This document shows, piece after piece, positions 14,294 to 20,162 of a stretch of DNA of 20,162 bases (position 1 is the stretch's first letter; every line of letters starts with the position of its first letter). The stretch spans positions 1 through 20,162 of the forward strand of contig CAKQOE010000041.1 in assembly GCA_934255545.1 (NCBI GenBank), in the 5' to 3' direction. The DNA is from an uncultured Clostridia bacterium. GTDB lineage: Bacteria; Bacillota; Clostridia; Peptostreptococcales; Anaerovoracaceae. The notes beneath the pieces are model-generated. The model was not told where the DNA came from, searched no databases, and saw only the letters and a program-made list of their open reading frames with translations. The translations under genes were made by a program, and so were the position numbers.

Positions 14294-15898
14294 ATGGCAA
14301 AGAAAACATTTCTTAAAGGCGCCGTCATACTCGGTGTGGCGGGCATAATAATAAAAGTCCTCGGCGCATTCTTCCGCATCCCGCTCGCAAATATCATAGG
14401 CGATACCGGGATGGGATATTACCAGACAGCGTATCCTGTATACGTGCTCCTGCTGACGCTTTCAACAGCAGGCATACCTACAGCGATAGCGCGTCTCGTA
14501 TCGGAGCGCACAGCCGAAGGCAACCACAGAGAGGCGTACCGTATATTCCGCCTCTCATTCAAACTGCTGTTCATAATAGGCATAGTATGCAGCGCCATAC
14601 TGTTTTTCGGAGCACCGTACATAGTAGGCATGTACGCGCGCCCTGAAGCTGTATATGCTATGCGAGCCATCGCGCCGGCGCTGTTTTTCGTACCGCTCAT
14701 GGCATCGTTCCGCGGATACTTCCAGGGTCTTCAGGAGATGACTCCGACAGCGATATCGCAGGTATTTGAACAGCTTTTCAGAGTTATCGGCGGACTTTCG
14801 CTCGCACTCATACTCGTTCCGTACGGACTTCATTATGCCGCAGCAGGCGCATCATTTGGTGCTACAGCAGGTGCGATATTCGGCCTTATAGCCATAGTCA
14901 TAGTTTACATGAAACAGCGTAAAGCCATACAGGCAAACATCGCGGTCTCACCTGCAGACGCAGTCATGGAAGCATCCGGCGATATACTTAAAAAGATAAT
15001 CATTATCGCGATACCTATCACGATAGGCGCAGCAATAATGCCGATCATGACAAATATAGACCTTATGATAGTAATGCGACGCCTCACGGCGACAGGCTTT
15101 ACAGGCGAAGAAGCAAACGACCTCTACGGCCAGCTGTCGGGCTTTGCAGCTCCGCTCATAAACTTCCCGCAGGTCATCACGCAGAGCATGGCCATGAGCC
15201 TCGTACCTGCCATAGCGGCAGCGCATCAGACAAACGACAGAGAAATGATGAACAAAAACGTAACTCTCGGTCTCAGAACAGCAATGCTCGTAGGACTCCC
15301 GTGCGCAGTAGGACTCTTCGTGCTCGCGAAGCCGATCATGCTCCTTCTTTACCCTGCCGAAGCAGAAAGCGCAGCAAGCGCATCAGGATGCCTCGCAGTA
15401 CTCGCAGTAGGCGTTATCTTCCTTTCGTCAGTGCAGACGCTCACAGGCATGCTCCAGGGCATAGGCAAACAGCTCATCCCTGTTAAAAATCTCTGCATAG
15501 GAGCCGTGTTCAAGGTCATAATAACATATACACTCACAGGCATCCCGGCGATAAATGTAAAAGGCGCAGCTGCAGGTACTGTATGCGCATACCTCATAGC
15601 GTCTTCACTCAATCTCATGGCAGTCAGAAAGTATACGGGCGTAAAGTTCGACATTACACTGACATACATCAAACCGGGAATATCAGCGTTTGCAATGGGT
15701 GCAGCAGTATGGTCCATATACCGCGTCCTTCATGGGGTCCTTGGCAATGCGCTCGCAACAATAGCAGGCGTAGGCACCGGCGTGATAGTGTACGCATTCC
15801 TGATCCTCGCCCTCAACGGCATTACAGAAGAAGAAATGCTGACACTTCCAAAAGGCAGGAAATTAGCGGCTCTGGCATCAAAAATAAAAAGACGCTAG
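14294..15898 (+). CDS. MOP-superfamily polysaccharide/lipid II flippase, SpoVB/MurJ-like
   Basis: A 534-aa membrane protein of about 14 helices from the MVF/PST branch of the MOP exporter superfamily, which flips undecaprenyl-linked precursors across the membrane. Family marks: FLKGAVILGVAGIIIKVLGAFFRIPLANIIGDTGMGYYQTAYPVY at the N-terminus, AGIPTAIARLVSE, the FRGYFQGLQEMTPTAISQVFEQLFRV loop, and NFPQVITQSMAMSLVPAIAAA in the second half. In Bacillus, SpoVB (YabM) sits next to yabN-yabO, and here HU and RqcP (YabO) follow, which favours the SpoVB/YabM branch. Whether it serves sporulation or vegetative wall synthesis (YtgP/MurJ role) cannot be told. The ribosome site is weak (GGGGA, 11 bases ahead). 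Confidence 0.88.
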   Translation: MAKKTFLKGAVILGVAGIIIKVLGAFFRIPLANIIGDTGMGYYQTAYPVYVLLLTLSTAGIPTAIARLVSERTAEGNHREAYRIFRLSFKLLFIIGIVCSAILFFGAPYIVGMYARPEAVYAMRAIAPALFFVPLMASFRGYFQGLQEMTPTAISQVFEQLFRVIGGLSLALILVPYGLHYAAAGASFGATAGAIFGLIAIVIVYMKQRKAIQANIAVSPADAVMEASGDILKKIIIIAIPITIGAAIMPIMTNIDLMIVMRRLTATGFTGEEANDLYGQLSGFAAPLINFPQVITQSMAMSLVPAIAAAHQTNDREMMNKNVTLGLRTAMLVGLPCAVGLFVLAKPIMLLLYPAEAESAASASGCLAVLAVGVIFLSSVQTLTGMLQGIGKQLIPVKNLCIGAVFKVIITYTLTGIPAINVKGAAAGTVCAYLIASSLNLMAVRKYTGVKFDITLTYIKPGISAFAMGAAVWSIYRVLHGVLGNALATIAGVGTGVIVYAFLILALNGITEEEMLTLPKGRKLAALASKIKRR

Positions 15899-15900
15899 AC

Positions 15901-15940
15901 GACGCGCCCGGCGCGTCACCATTCCGCCGGCGTACGGCGG
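15901..15940. other. Twin GC-rich hairpins after the flippase gene
   Basis: GACGCGCC (15901-15908) and GGCGCGTC (15910-15917) form one near-perfect palindrome; CCGCCG (15924-15929) and CGGCGG (15935-15940) form another with a GCGTA loop. There is no T run, although position fits a transcript end. They begin two bases after the stop codon. Confidence 0.6.
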
Positions 15941-16033
15941 CAAAATACGTATATTATATTGGGGAGCACGAAAAAACGCAATCGCAGACATGCATAAAAC
16001 CTTTATATTTGAACATTTATTGAGGCTTTTCTA

Positions 16034-16062
16034 TTGACATGGCATCAGAATTGTGTGAAAAT
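16034..16062 (+). promoter_or_regulatory. HU promoter and structured leader
   Basis: TTGACA (16034-16039), a 17-base spacer and GAAAAT (16057-16062) as a weak -10. The ~95-base leader holds GTTTTGA (16087-16093)/TCAAAAC (16110-16116) and GGTC-ACAA-GACC (16131-16142), which could form hairpins before the AAGGAGG ribosome site. Confidence 0.55.
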
Positions 16063-16167
16063 GTTGCGTGATATATGAGTGGACAGGTTTTGAACGCTCA
16101 AACCCGTGCTCAAAACATAAAATATATACAGGTCACAAGACCGGACAAAACTTAAGGAGGTTATGTC

Positions 16168-16446
16168 GTGAATAAGGCAGAATTAATCGATGTTGTTGCA
16201 AAGAAGATAGACGGTACAAAAAAGGAAGCAGAAGCAGCTGTAAACGCTTTTATCGAAAGCGTTGAGGAAGCTCTCGTTAAGGGCGACAAGGTACAGCTGA
16301 TAGGCTTCGGTACTTTTGAAACAAGAGAAAGAAAAGCAAGACAGGGCAGAAACCCAAGAAAGCCTGGCGAAACTATTGAGATCCCTGCATCTACAGCGCC
16401 TGTATTCAAGGCTGGTAAGGCTCTCAAGGACGCTGTAAACAAGTAA
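16168..16446 (+). CDS. hup: HU-family DNA-binding protein
   Basis: A 92-aa nucleoid protein of the HU/IHF family. The sequence starts MNKAELIDVVAKK, has the LIGFGTFETRERKARQGRNPRKPGETIEIPAS segment that forms the DNA-bending arm (the RNP tip is present) and ends VFKAGKALKDAVNK; length and order are standard. The start is GTG at 16168 with AAGGAGG 7 bases ahead; an ATG at 16163 is out of frame. HU compacts DNA and assists replication and recombination. It has its own promoter and its own terminator, so it is transcribed independently of the flippase and RqcP genes around it. Confidence 0.97.
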   Translation: MNKAELIDVVAKKIDGTKKEAEAAVNAFIESVEEALVKGDKVQLIGFGTFETRERKARQGRNPRKPGETIEIPASTAPVFKAGKALKDAVNK

Positions 16447-16474
16447 TCATCAATACAACATACATTGATATCAC

Positions 16475-16508
16475 AGAGGCTGGGTCTATACCGGCCTCTT
16501 TATTTTTA
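16475..16508 (+). terminator. Terminator after HU
   Basis: AGAGGCTGG (16475-16483) pairs with CCGGCCTCT (16491-16499) around GTCTATA, followed by TTATTTTT. Confidence 0.88.
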
Positions 16509-16561
16509 TCATCTGCCGGGCAGATGACGTACATGCAGCGTATATTAAAACGAATGACTAT

Positions 16562-16576
16562 CCGGCGCAGCGCCGG
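16562..16576 (+). other. GC palindrome beside the rqcP ribosome site
   Basis: CCGGCGC-A-GCGCCGG, a perfect 15-base palindrome, ends one to two bases before the AGGAGG ribosome site of the next gene. Folded in mRNA it abuts the site and may tune initiation. Confidence 0.55.
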
Positions 16577-16589
16577 CAGGAGGATATAA

Positions 16590-16832
16590 ATGAGAATAGA
16601 TAAATTTTTAAAGAATTCGCGCCTTATCAAGCGCAGGACGCTTGCAAAGGATGCCTGTGAACAGGAACGCGTATTCATAAACGATAAACCGGCAAAACCG
16701 GGCAGCGAAGTAAAACCGGGCGATATCATACTTATACGCTTCGGCAACGGAGAAGTAAAAGCGCGCGTACTTCAGCTCCTTGAGCACGTAACAAAAGAGA
16801 CATCGCCGACGATGTACGAGATAATAGAATAA
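16590..16832 (+). CDS. rqcP: S4-domain RNA-binding protein RqcP (YabO)
   Basis: An 80-aa protein made almost wholly of an S4 RNA-binding domain: MRIDKFLKNSRLIKRRTLAKDAC (helix pair), ERVFINDKPAKPGSEVKPGDII (the S4 loop and strand), then a short C-terminal strand. RqcP works with RqcH in ribosome-associated quality control, binding 50S subunits with a peptidyl-tRNA and promoting alanine tailing of stalled chains; this is family knowledge. Length is typical. It follows a SpoVB-like flippase and HU, a common Bacillota neighbourhood. AGGAGG is 6 bases ahead of ATG. Confidence 0.92.
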   Translation: MRIDKFLKNSRLIKRRTLAKDACEQERVFINDKPAKPGSEVKPGDIILIRFGNGEVKARVLQLLEHVTKETSPTMYEIIE

Positions 16833-16902
16833 CTTAAAATACTGCATAACTGATCTGGCAAAAATATTAGCAAAGCAAAACGAAAAAATCTTATTTTGTT
16901 GT

Positions 16903-16930
16903 TTACGCCAATCATACTATGTGGTACACT
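16903..16930 (+). promoter_or_regulatory. folT promoter
   Basis: TTTACG (16903-16908), 16-base spacer, TACACT (16925-16930) preceded by TGG, an extended -10. Transcription would begin near 16937, exactly where the riboswitch starts. Confidence 0.6.
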
Positions 16931-16936
16931 TGGTCA

Positions 16937-17095
16937 CGTAGAGTAAATAATGCGCGTTGACCTGCTGATATTCAAGGCTTACGGTAAAATTTGCCGTGAT
17001 GCTTGATATCTGACGGTCTGGAGTGCTTCAGGATGGGATGTTGCCTGATGACGAAAAGCTCGCTGAGCTTACGGTGCGTTATTGCGTCCGCTACT
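16937..17095 (+). promoter_or_regulatory. Tetrahydrofolate (THF-I) riboswitch with inserted arm
   Basis: P1 is GTAG (16938-16941)/CTAC (17091-17094). P2 is AATAATGC (16946-16953)/GCGTTATT (17076-17083). P3 is GTGCTTCAGG (17023-17032)/CCTGATGAC (17044-17052), with loop ATGGGATGTTG. P4 is AAGCTCGCTGAGCTT (17056-17070). The loop's GGATG can pair with CGTCC (17085-17089) to give the conserved pseudoknot (one G-U pair). The flanks match the THF aptamer consensus closely (GAGTAAATAATGCGCGTT; ATTGCGTCCGCTAC). Between P2 and P3 lies an extra ~60-nt arm, 16959-17018. The downstream gene is a folate transporter, the classic target. Confidence 0.92.
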
Positions 17096-17116
17096 GCATC
17101 ATTGAGCCTTTTCTCT

Positions 17117-17143
17117 ATGGTGCGGTATACCCGCACCATTTTT
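17117..17143 (+). terminator. Riboswitch expression-platform terminator
   Basis: ATGGTGCGG (17117-17125), loop TATAC, CCGCACCAT (17131-17139), then T residues to 17143. It lies 22 bases after the aptamer and 77 bases before folT, so THF binding should end transcription early. The GGTGCG of the aptamer's P2 strand (17073-17078) is the same as the terminator's 5' arm and could pair with CGCACC (17132-17137) instead when no ligand is bound. Confidence 0.88.
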
Positions 17144-17219
17144 GTGTGCCGATTTTATGATGTCTGCAATTACGCAGCATCTGTTTAAGTGAGTACATTT
17201 CAGAGAAAGGGATTTTTTT

Positions 17220-17750
17220 ATGCGCTCAAAATCAAATAATTATCTTACTGTTGTTGTATGCGTCGCGCTTCTTATAGCGCTTGACGTTATCCTTACAAGA
17301 TTCCTGTCTATCCAGACTCAGTTTCTGAGGATAGGTTTCGGATTCCTTCCTATAGCTATAGCCGGTATAGCATACGGACCTGTATGGGGCCTGATATGCG
17401 GAGCAGTCGGTGATATCCTCGGCATGCTCATCTATCCGTCTGCCGCGTATTTTCCGGGATTCACTCTGACAGCAGCGCTTACAGGCGCAGTTTTCGGTAT
17501 CCTGCTTTATAACAATAAAACAAGCCTTGCACGTATAATAATTGCATCAGCGATCGTATGCATATGCCTTAATCTCGGCCTGGACACGCTGTGGCTCCAT
17601 ATGATGTACGGAGACGCCTTCCTTGTGATACTTCCGGGACGCATCATAAAGTGTATGATAAATATTTCGGTCTACGTCATAGTTATAGAAATAATATGGG
17701 GCAAAGGTCTTTCGCGCATCCCGCAGCTGCGTTCCACATCAACATATTAA
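17220..17750 (+). CDS. folT: ECF transporter S component, folate-specific (FolT)
   Basis: A 176-aa integral membrane protein of about six helices, the substrate-binding subunit of an energy-coupling-factor transporter for folates. Recognisable stretches are LLIALDVILTRFLSIQTQFLRIGFGFLPIAIAGIAYGPVWGLICGAVGDILGMLIYPSAAYFPGFTLTAALTGAVFGI, which carry the FolT pattern (R-IGFGFLPIA, GP-GA--GA--D--G, F-PGFTL-A). The shared EcfA/EcfT module is not in the window, so this is a group II arrangement. The upstream THF riboswitch independently supports folate as the ligand. The ribosome site AAAGGGA lies 6-7 bases ahead of ATG. Confidence 0.95.
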   Translation: MRSKSNNYLTVVVCVALLIALDVILTRFLSIQTQFLRIGFGFLPIAIAGIAYGPVWGLICGAVGDILGMLIYPSAAYFPGFTLTAALTGAVFGILLYNNKTSLARIIIASAIVCICLNLGLDTLWLHMMYGDAFLVILPGRIIKCMINISVYVIVIEIIWGKGLSRIPQLRSTSTY

Positions 17751-17843
17751 GGCAAAACCTGATACAAAACGAAACCTGTCAGTTCCTCAAAGCATCCGCT
17801 TACACGGTTTTCCCGGCTGACAGGCACGATAAAAGCAAACCAG

Positions 17844-17887
17844 AAAACTGTTTCCGCATATCAGCCATTGCAGAAACAGTTTTTTTT
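17844..17887 (+). terminator. Terminator after folT
   Basis: AAAACTGTTTC (17844-17854) pairs with GAAACAGTTTT (17873-17883), with GCA/TGC continuing the stem, and a T8 run follows. Just upstream CCTGTCAG (17775-17782)/CTGACAGG (17817-17824) is a second, wider inverted repeat. Confidence 0.88.
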
Positions 17888-17949
17888 ATAAAGTATACTT
17901 TATTATAACTATAGAATCATGCAAGCCCTTATATGAAGATGTAAGAAAA

Positions 17950-18443
17950 AGTCAGCAAAACAGATGTCTGACGAAAATGCTGACTTGCAGGCACAAGAAA
18001 AGTCAGCAAAACAGATGTCTGACAAAAATGCTGACTCGCAGGCACAAGAAAAGTCAGCAAAGCAGCTGTCTGACGAAAATGCTGACTCGCAGGCATAAGA
18101 AAAGTCAGCAAAACAGATGTCTGACAAAAATGCTGACTTGCAGGCATAAGAAAAGTCAGCAAAACAGATGTCTGACGAAAATGCTGACTTGCAGGCACAA
18201 GAAAAGTCAGCAAAACAGATGTCTGACGAAAATGCTGACTCGCAGGCACAAGAAAAGTCAGCAAAGCAGATGTCTGACGAAAATGCTGATTCGCAGGCAC
18301 AAGAAAAGTCAGCAAAACAGCTGTCTGGCGAAAATGCTGACTCGCAGGCATAAGAAAAGTCAGCAAAGCAGATGTCTGACGAAAATGCTGACTCGCAGGC
18401 ACAAGAAAAGTCAGCAAAACAGATGTCTGACGAAAATGCTGAC
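17950..18443. repeat. Tandem array, ten copies of a 51-bp unit
   Basis: Nine full units start at 17950, 18001, 18052, 18103, 18154, 18205, 18256, 18307 and 18358, and a 35-base tenth at 18409. Units differ at only a few positions (A/G, A/C, G/A, T/C). Each holds GTCAGCA near its start and TGCTGAC after the CAGA-TG-TCTG core, so each can fold; read leftwards, the stem is followed by TTTTCTTG, like an intrinsic terminator. The unit is a multiple of three and has few stops in any frame, which creates long chance reading frames on both strands. GTATACTTT flanks the array on both sides (17893-17901, 18458-18466). There are no unique spacers, so it is not CRISPR. Confidence 0.93.
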
Positions 18444-18489
18444 TTGATTACAATAACGTATACTTTCTGTAACCATACCATGCTCCGAA

Positions 18490-18870
18490 TTACAAAACAT
18501 TACGCAAACTGACCCTGTCACTGTCGCGCATAAGGCTTATATGCGCAAGTATACTGGCAGATTCTCCCATGACAAGCGAAGCATCCTCTGATAATATATA
18601 ACCGCGGCATCGTTTCGCCGAAAGTTCTATATCATGAACACATACCCCTTCCATGTATATCGCATATACCTTACTGTTCATGTTCCACTTTTCAAGAAAA
18701 TCATCGCATGCCTTAAGAGCACCTTCCCAGTCGCTGCCGGCAGCGCATCCGTATACATCATCCATATGATCAGAAAGCACAGCAGAGGTATTGTCTGTAT
18801 ATACAAGAAACCCTCCCCAGCAGGCCAGCAGTATCAAAACCATTATAAGAGTAGTAACAAGAGCCCTCAT
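18490..18870 (-). CDS. DUF4363-type membrane-anchored protein
   Basis: A 126-aa protein starting MRALVTTLIMVLILLACWGGFLVY, a single N-terminal membrane anchor, followed by an all-helical extracytoplasmic part with DWEGALKACDDFLEKWNMNSKVYAIYME, the pattern of DUF4363 proteins, which are regularly encoded next to YetF-like DUF421 proteins in Clostridia. The function is unknown. The start is ATG 18870, because AAAGGA stands 9 bases ahead; an in-frame ATG 18 bases upstream and the longer frame to 18942 have no ribosome site. It lies 94 bases downstream of the yetF-like gene on the same strand, and the tandem array lies beyond its stop. Confidence 0.78.
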   Translation of the reverse strand: MRALVTTLIMVLILLACWGGFLVYTDNTSAVLSDHMDDVYGCAAGSDWEGALKACDDFLEKWNMNSKVYAIYMEGVCVHDIELSAKRCRGYILSEDASLVMGESASILAHISLMRDSDRVSLRNVL

Positions 18871-18964
18871 TTTATCAAGTCCTTTCATATATTCTGCTTT
18901 TAAGAGCGCACAAACGATCCGACATCTGCATCCAGGCAGCACTGCATATCAAGCGGTGCCGGCA

Positions 18965-19693
18965 TCAACTGTTTATAGTACAGCTTTTAGGCGATATAAA
19001 ATTCCCGGACGTACCTGAAGCATCAGTTTTTACATAAAAATGAAGCTGCCGCTTCTCATCGCAAAAACATAACAGTATGTCAGAAACACTGTTAACGGCA
19101 TTCAGCTTCATCGAATATTCAAACTGTTCCTTAGTTACACCGGCACCGGTAAAATTATCCTCATATATACTGCCATCAGAAACAAGAATGCACGGCATAT
19201 TGAGAAAAACGGCAGACATATTCATATCCTCGCGTGTAACAGGACACTTTTCAGGCTTCAGAACAACGCTCAGTTCCCCATTAGTCTCTATACATGCATA
19301 AAGAACATCAGAAATAGACGGCGCATCCTTAAGGCGCAGCATCTCCATAAGATCAGTAACAGTTATTTTATTCTTATTGAGCTCCTTAAAATTTATAGCT
19401 CCGTTATCTATCAGAAATGCCGGCTTACCGTTTATGATCAGCTTAAACCTCTCACTTTTACTTGAAAAAAACTCCGACAGAGCATATATAAAAAGTATCA
19501 TCACTATCGCCGCGATGCCGTTAAATATAGAAGAATCAGGCGATTCGATAGGTATAGAGGCTATCTCAGCTATCATAAGCATCATAACGATCTGAAAAGG
19601 ATCAGTAGAAGAGAGCCCGTTCTTCCCGACAGTACGTATAGAAAAAAGTACGAGTATATAAAGTATCATAGTCCTCAGAAAAGTAGTTATCAT
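18965..19693 (-). CDS. DUF421/YetF-family membrane protein
   Basis: A 242-aa protein with two to three N-terminal helices (MITTFLRTMILYILVLFSIRTVGK, PFQIVMMLMIAEIASIP, IFNGIAAIVMILFIYALSEFFSSKS) followed by the cytoplasmic DUF421 alpha/beta domain: KLIINGKPAFLIDNGAINFKELNKNKITVTDLMEMLRLKDAPSISDVLYACIETNGELSVVLKP. That order and these motifs are typical of YetF/YrbG/YcaP proteins. YetF proteins in Bacillus have been linked to spore germination and to assembly of membrane complexes; a role here is not shown. GAGGGGG is 7 bases before ATG 19693. It forms a leftward pair with the DUF4363 gene. Confidence 0.88.
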   Translation of the reverse strand: MITTFLRTMILYILVLFSIRTVGKNGLSSTDPFQIVMMLMIAEIASIPIESPDSSIFNGIAAIVMILFIYALSEFFSSKSERFKLIINGKPAFLIDNGAINFKELNKNKITVTDLMEMLRLKDAPSISDVLYACIETNGELSVVLKPEKCPVTREDMNMSAVFLNMPCILVSDGSIYEDNFTGAGVTKEQFEYSMKLNAVNSVSDILLCFCDEKRQLHFYVKTDASGTSGNFISPKSCTINS

Positions 19694-19768
19694 AGATCCG
19701 CCCCCTCAAATAAAACGTGACCTCCAATACAGCATTAAGCATAAATGAATAAGATCCCAAAACCTGCA

Positions 19769-19820
19769 CGCGCCCGGCGCGCGAACAATGCCGCAGACCA
19801 AACGGATAAAGCCGCGGCAT
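19769..19820. other. Two GC-rich hairpins upstream of the yetF-like gene
   Basis: CGCGCC (19769-19774)/GGCGCG (19776-19781) and ATGCCGC (19788-19794)/GCGGCAT (19814-19820). The second is followed on the plus strand by CTTTTAA. They sit in the region upstream of the yetF-like start codon and would lie in its leader if the promoter is further right. Confidence 0.5.
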
Positions 19821-19993
19821 CTTTTAAATAACATTACCTGTAAAAAAATATTTATACATAAAATCAAACTGAAACACCGGTAAACACCTCAAAATTAAGG
19901 TAAAAACAGCAATAATATGTTTATTAATACCATTCAGAAAGATCATCGTATTAAGATGATGTGAAATAAATATGAAAAAAACAAAAAATTTTA

Positions 19994-20022
19994 TTGACAG
20001 ATACAGTATGACTTGGTATCAT
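19994..20022 (+). promoter_or_regulatory. Rightward sigma-A promoter 1
   Basis: TTGACA (19994-19999), exactly 17 bases, TATCAT (20017-20022). The gene it serves lies beyond the right edge. From 20029 the transcript would carry GCTGAC/GTCAGC (20029-20034/20046-20051) and then an 11-bp perfect stem, CAAATCATTTA (20055-20065)/TAAATGATTTG (20075-20085). Confidence 0.7.
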
Positions 20023-20095
20023 AAAAAAGCTGACGCGCAAAAAATGTCAGCATTCAAATCATTTAATTTAGAAATAAATGATTTGAAAAAATATA

Positions 20096-20128
20096 TTGAC
20101 AAGCACTTACAGCTGTGTTAATATTAAC
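20096..20128 (+). promoter_or_regulatory. Rightward sigma-A promoter 2 with palindromic operator
   Basis: TTGACA (20096-20101), 17-base spacer, TAATAT (20119-20124). GTTAATATTAAC (20117-20128) is a perfect 12-bp palindrome covering the -10 box, a layout expected for a dimeric repressor. The regulated gene is outside the window. Confidence 0.7.
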
Positions 20129-20162
20129 AAGTTCGCTTCTAAAAGCTGATTGCTTTAAAGAA

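Noticed and set aside
15901..15940. Intrinsic terminator after the flippase gene
   Set aside because: Strong stems but no following T run, so listed only as hairpins.
17950..18443. CRISPR array
   Set aside because: Units are contiguous 51-bp copies with no unique spacers and no cas genes nearby.
17909..18481. Long reading frames across the tandem array on both strands (up to 190 codons)
   Set aside because: They arise because a 51-bp unit with few stops keeps frames open. The products are repetitive with odd composition (Cys/Phe-rich on the minus strand), have no convincing ribosome site, and match no family I know.
18871..18942. 24-codon N-terminal extension of the DUF4363 protein
   Set aside because: No ribosome site, and the extension precedes a normal membrane anchor; AAAGGA fits ATG 18870.
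20096..20128. CIRCE (HrcA) operator at the right edge
   Set aside because: The CIRCE half-sites TTAGCACTC and GAGTGCTAA are absent; the palindrome is a different sequence.
1..20162. tRNA, rRNA, insertion sequence or integrase
   Set aside because: I looked for tRNA-like arms, rRNA motifs and transposase or integrase signatures on both strands and saw none.

Overview
The window looks like chromosomal DNA of an anaerobic, low-to-mid GC Bacillota of the Clostridia type. The signs are strong AGGAGG-type ribosome sites, a THF riboswitch in front of an ECF folate S component, a DUF421/DUF4363 pair, an HU-RqcP neighbourhood, and an Fe-S/FMN/FAD ene-reductase typical of anaerobes. No genus is claimed. 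The left edge is a contig-end-like G homopolymer joined to the last ~85 codons of a PLP-dependent decarboxylase.

Region 1 (832-9623) is an AT-richer accessory block. A divergent AraC-type regulator faces a five-gene same-strand cluster: a 642-aa Old-Yellow-Enzyme/2,4-dienoyl-CoA-reductase-type oxidoreductase (BaiCD/BaiH-like architecture), a SnoaL/NTF2-fold protein resembling bile-acid dehydratase BaiE, an MFS transporter, a GPH-family (MelB-like) transporter and an SDR dehydrogenase. It is closed by a terminator and followed by a ROK-type regulator. The three enzymes together suggest oxidise, dehydrate, reduce chemistry on an imported alcohol, the logic of bile-acid 7-dehydroxylation. No CoA ligase or CoA transferase is present, so this is not the classical bai operon, and the substrate (steroid, bile acid or plant polycyclic) is open. 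This is the best candidate for an undescribed pathway.

Region 2 (9691-16832) has visibly higher GC and carries housekeeping genes: a LysR regulator divergent from an alanine/glycine:cation symporter with an acidic insert, a four-hairpin tract followed by an unlisted 58-aa single-pass membrane protein, an MtaD-like amidohydrolase, a SpoVB/MurJ-type flippase, HU and RqcP. Short GC-rich hairpins, several with GNRA tetraloops, sit in the gaps of this region.

Region 3 (16833-20162) holds a THF riboswitch with an extra inserted arm and a terminator controlling folT, then a ten-copy 51-bp tandem array between convergent transcription units, then the leftward yetF-like/DUF4363 pair. The right edge has two near-consensus sigma-A promoters reading rightwards out of the window, one overlapped by a perfect 12-bp palindrome.
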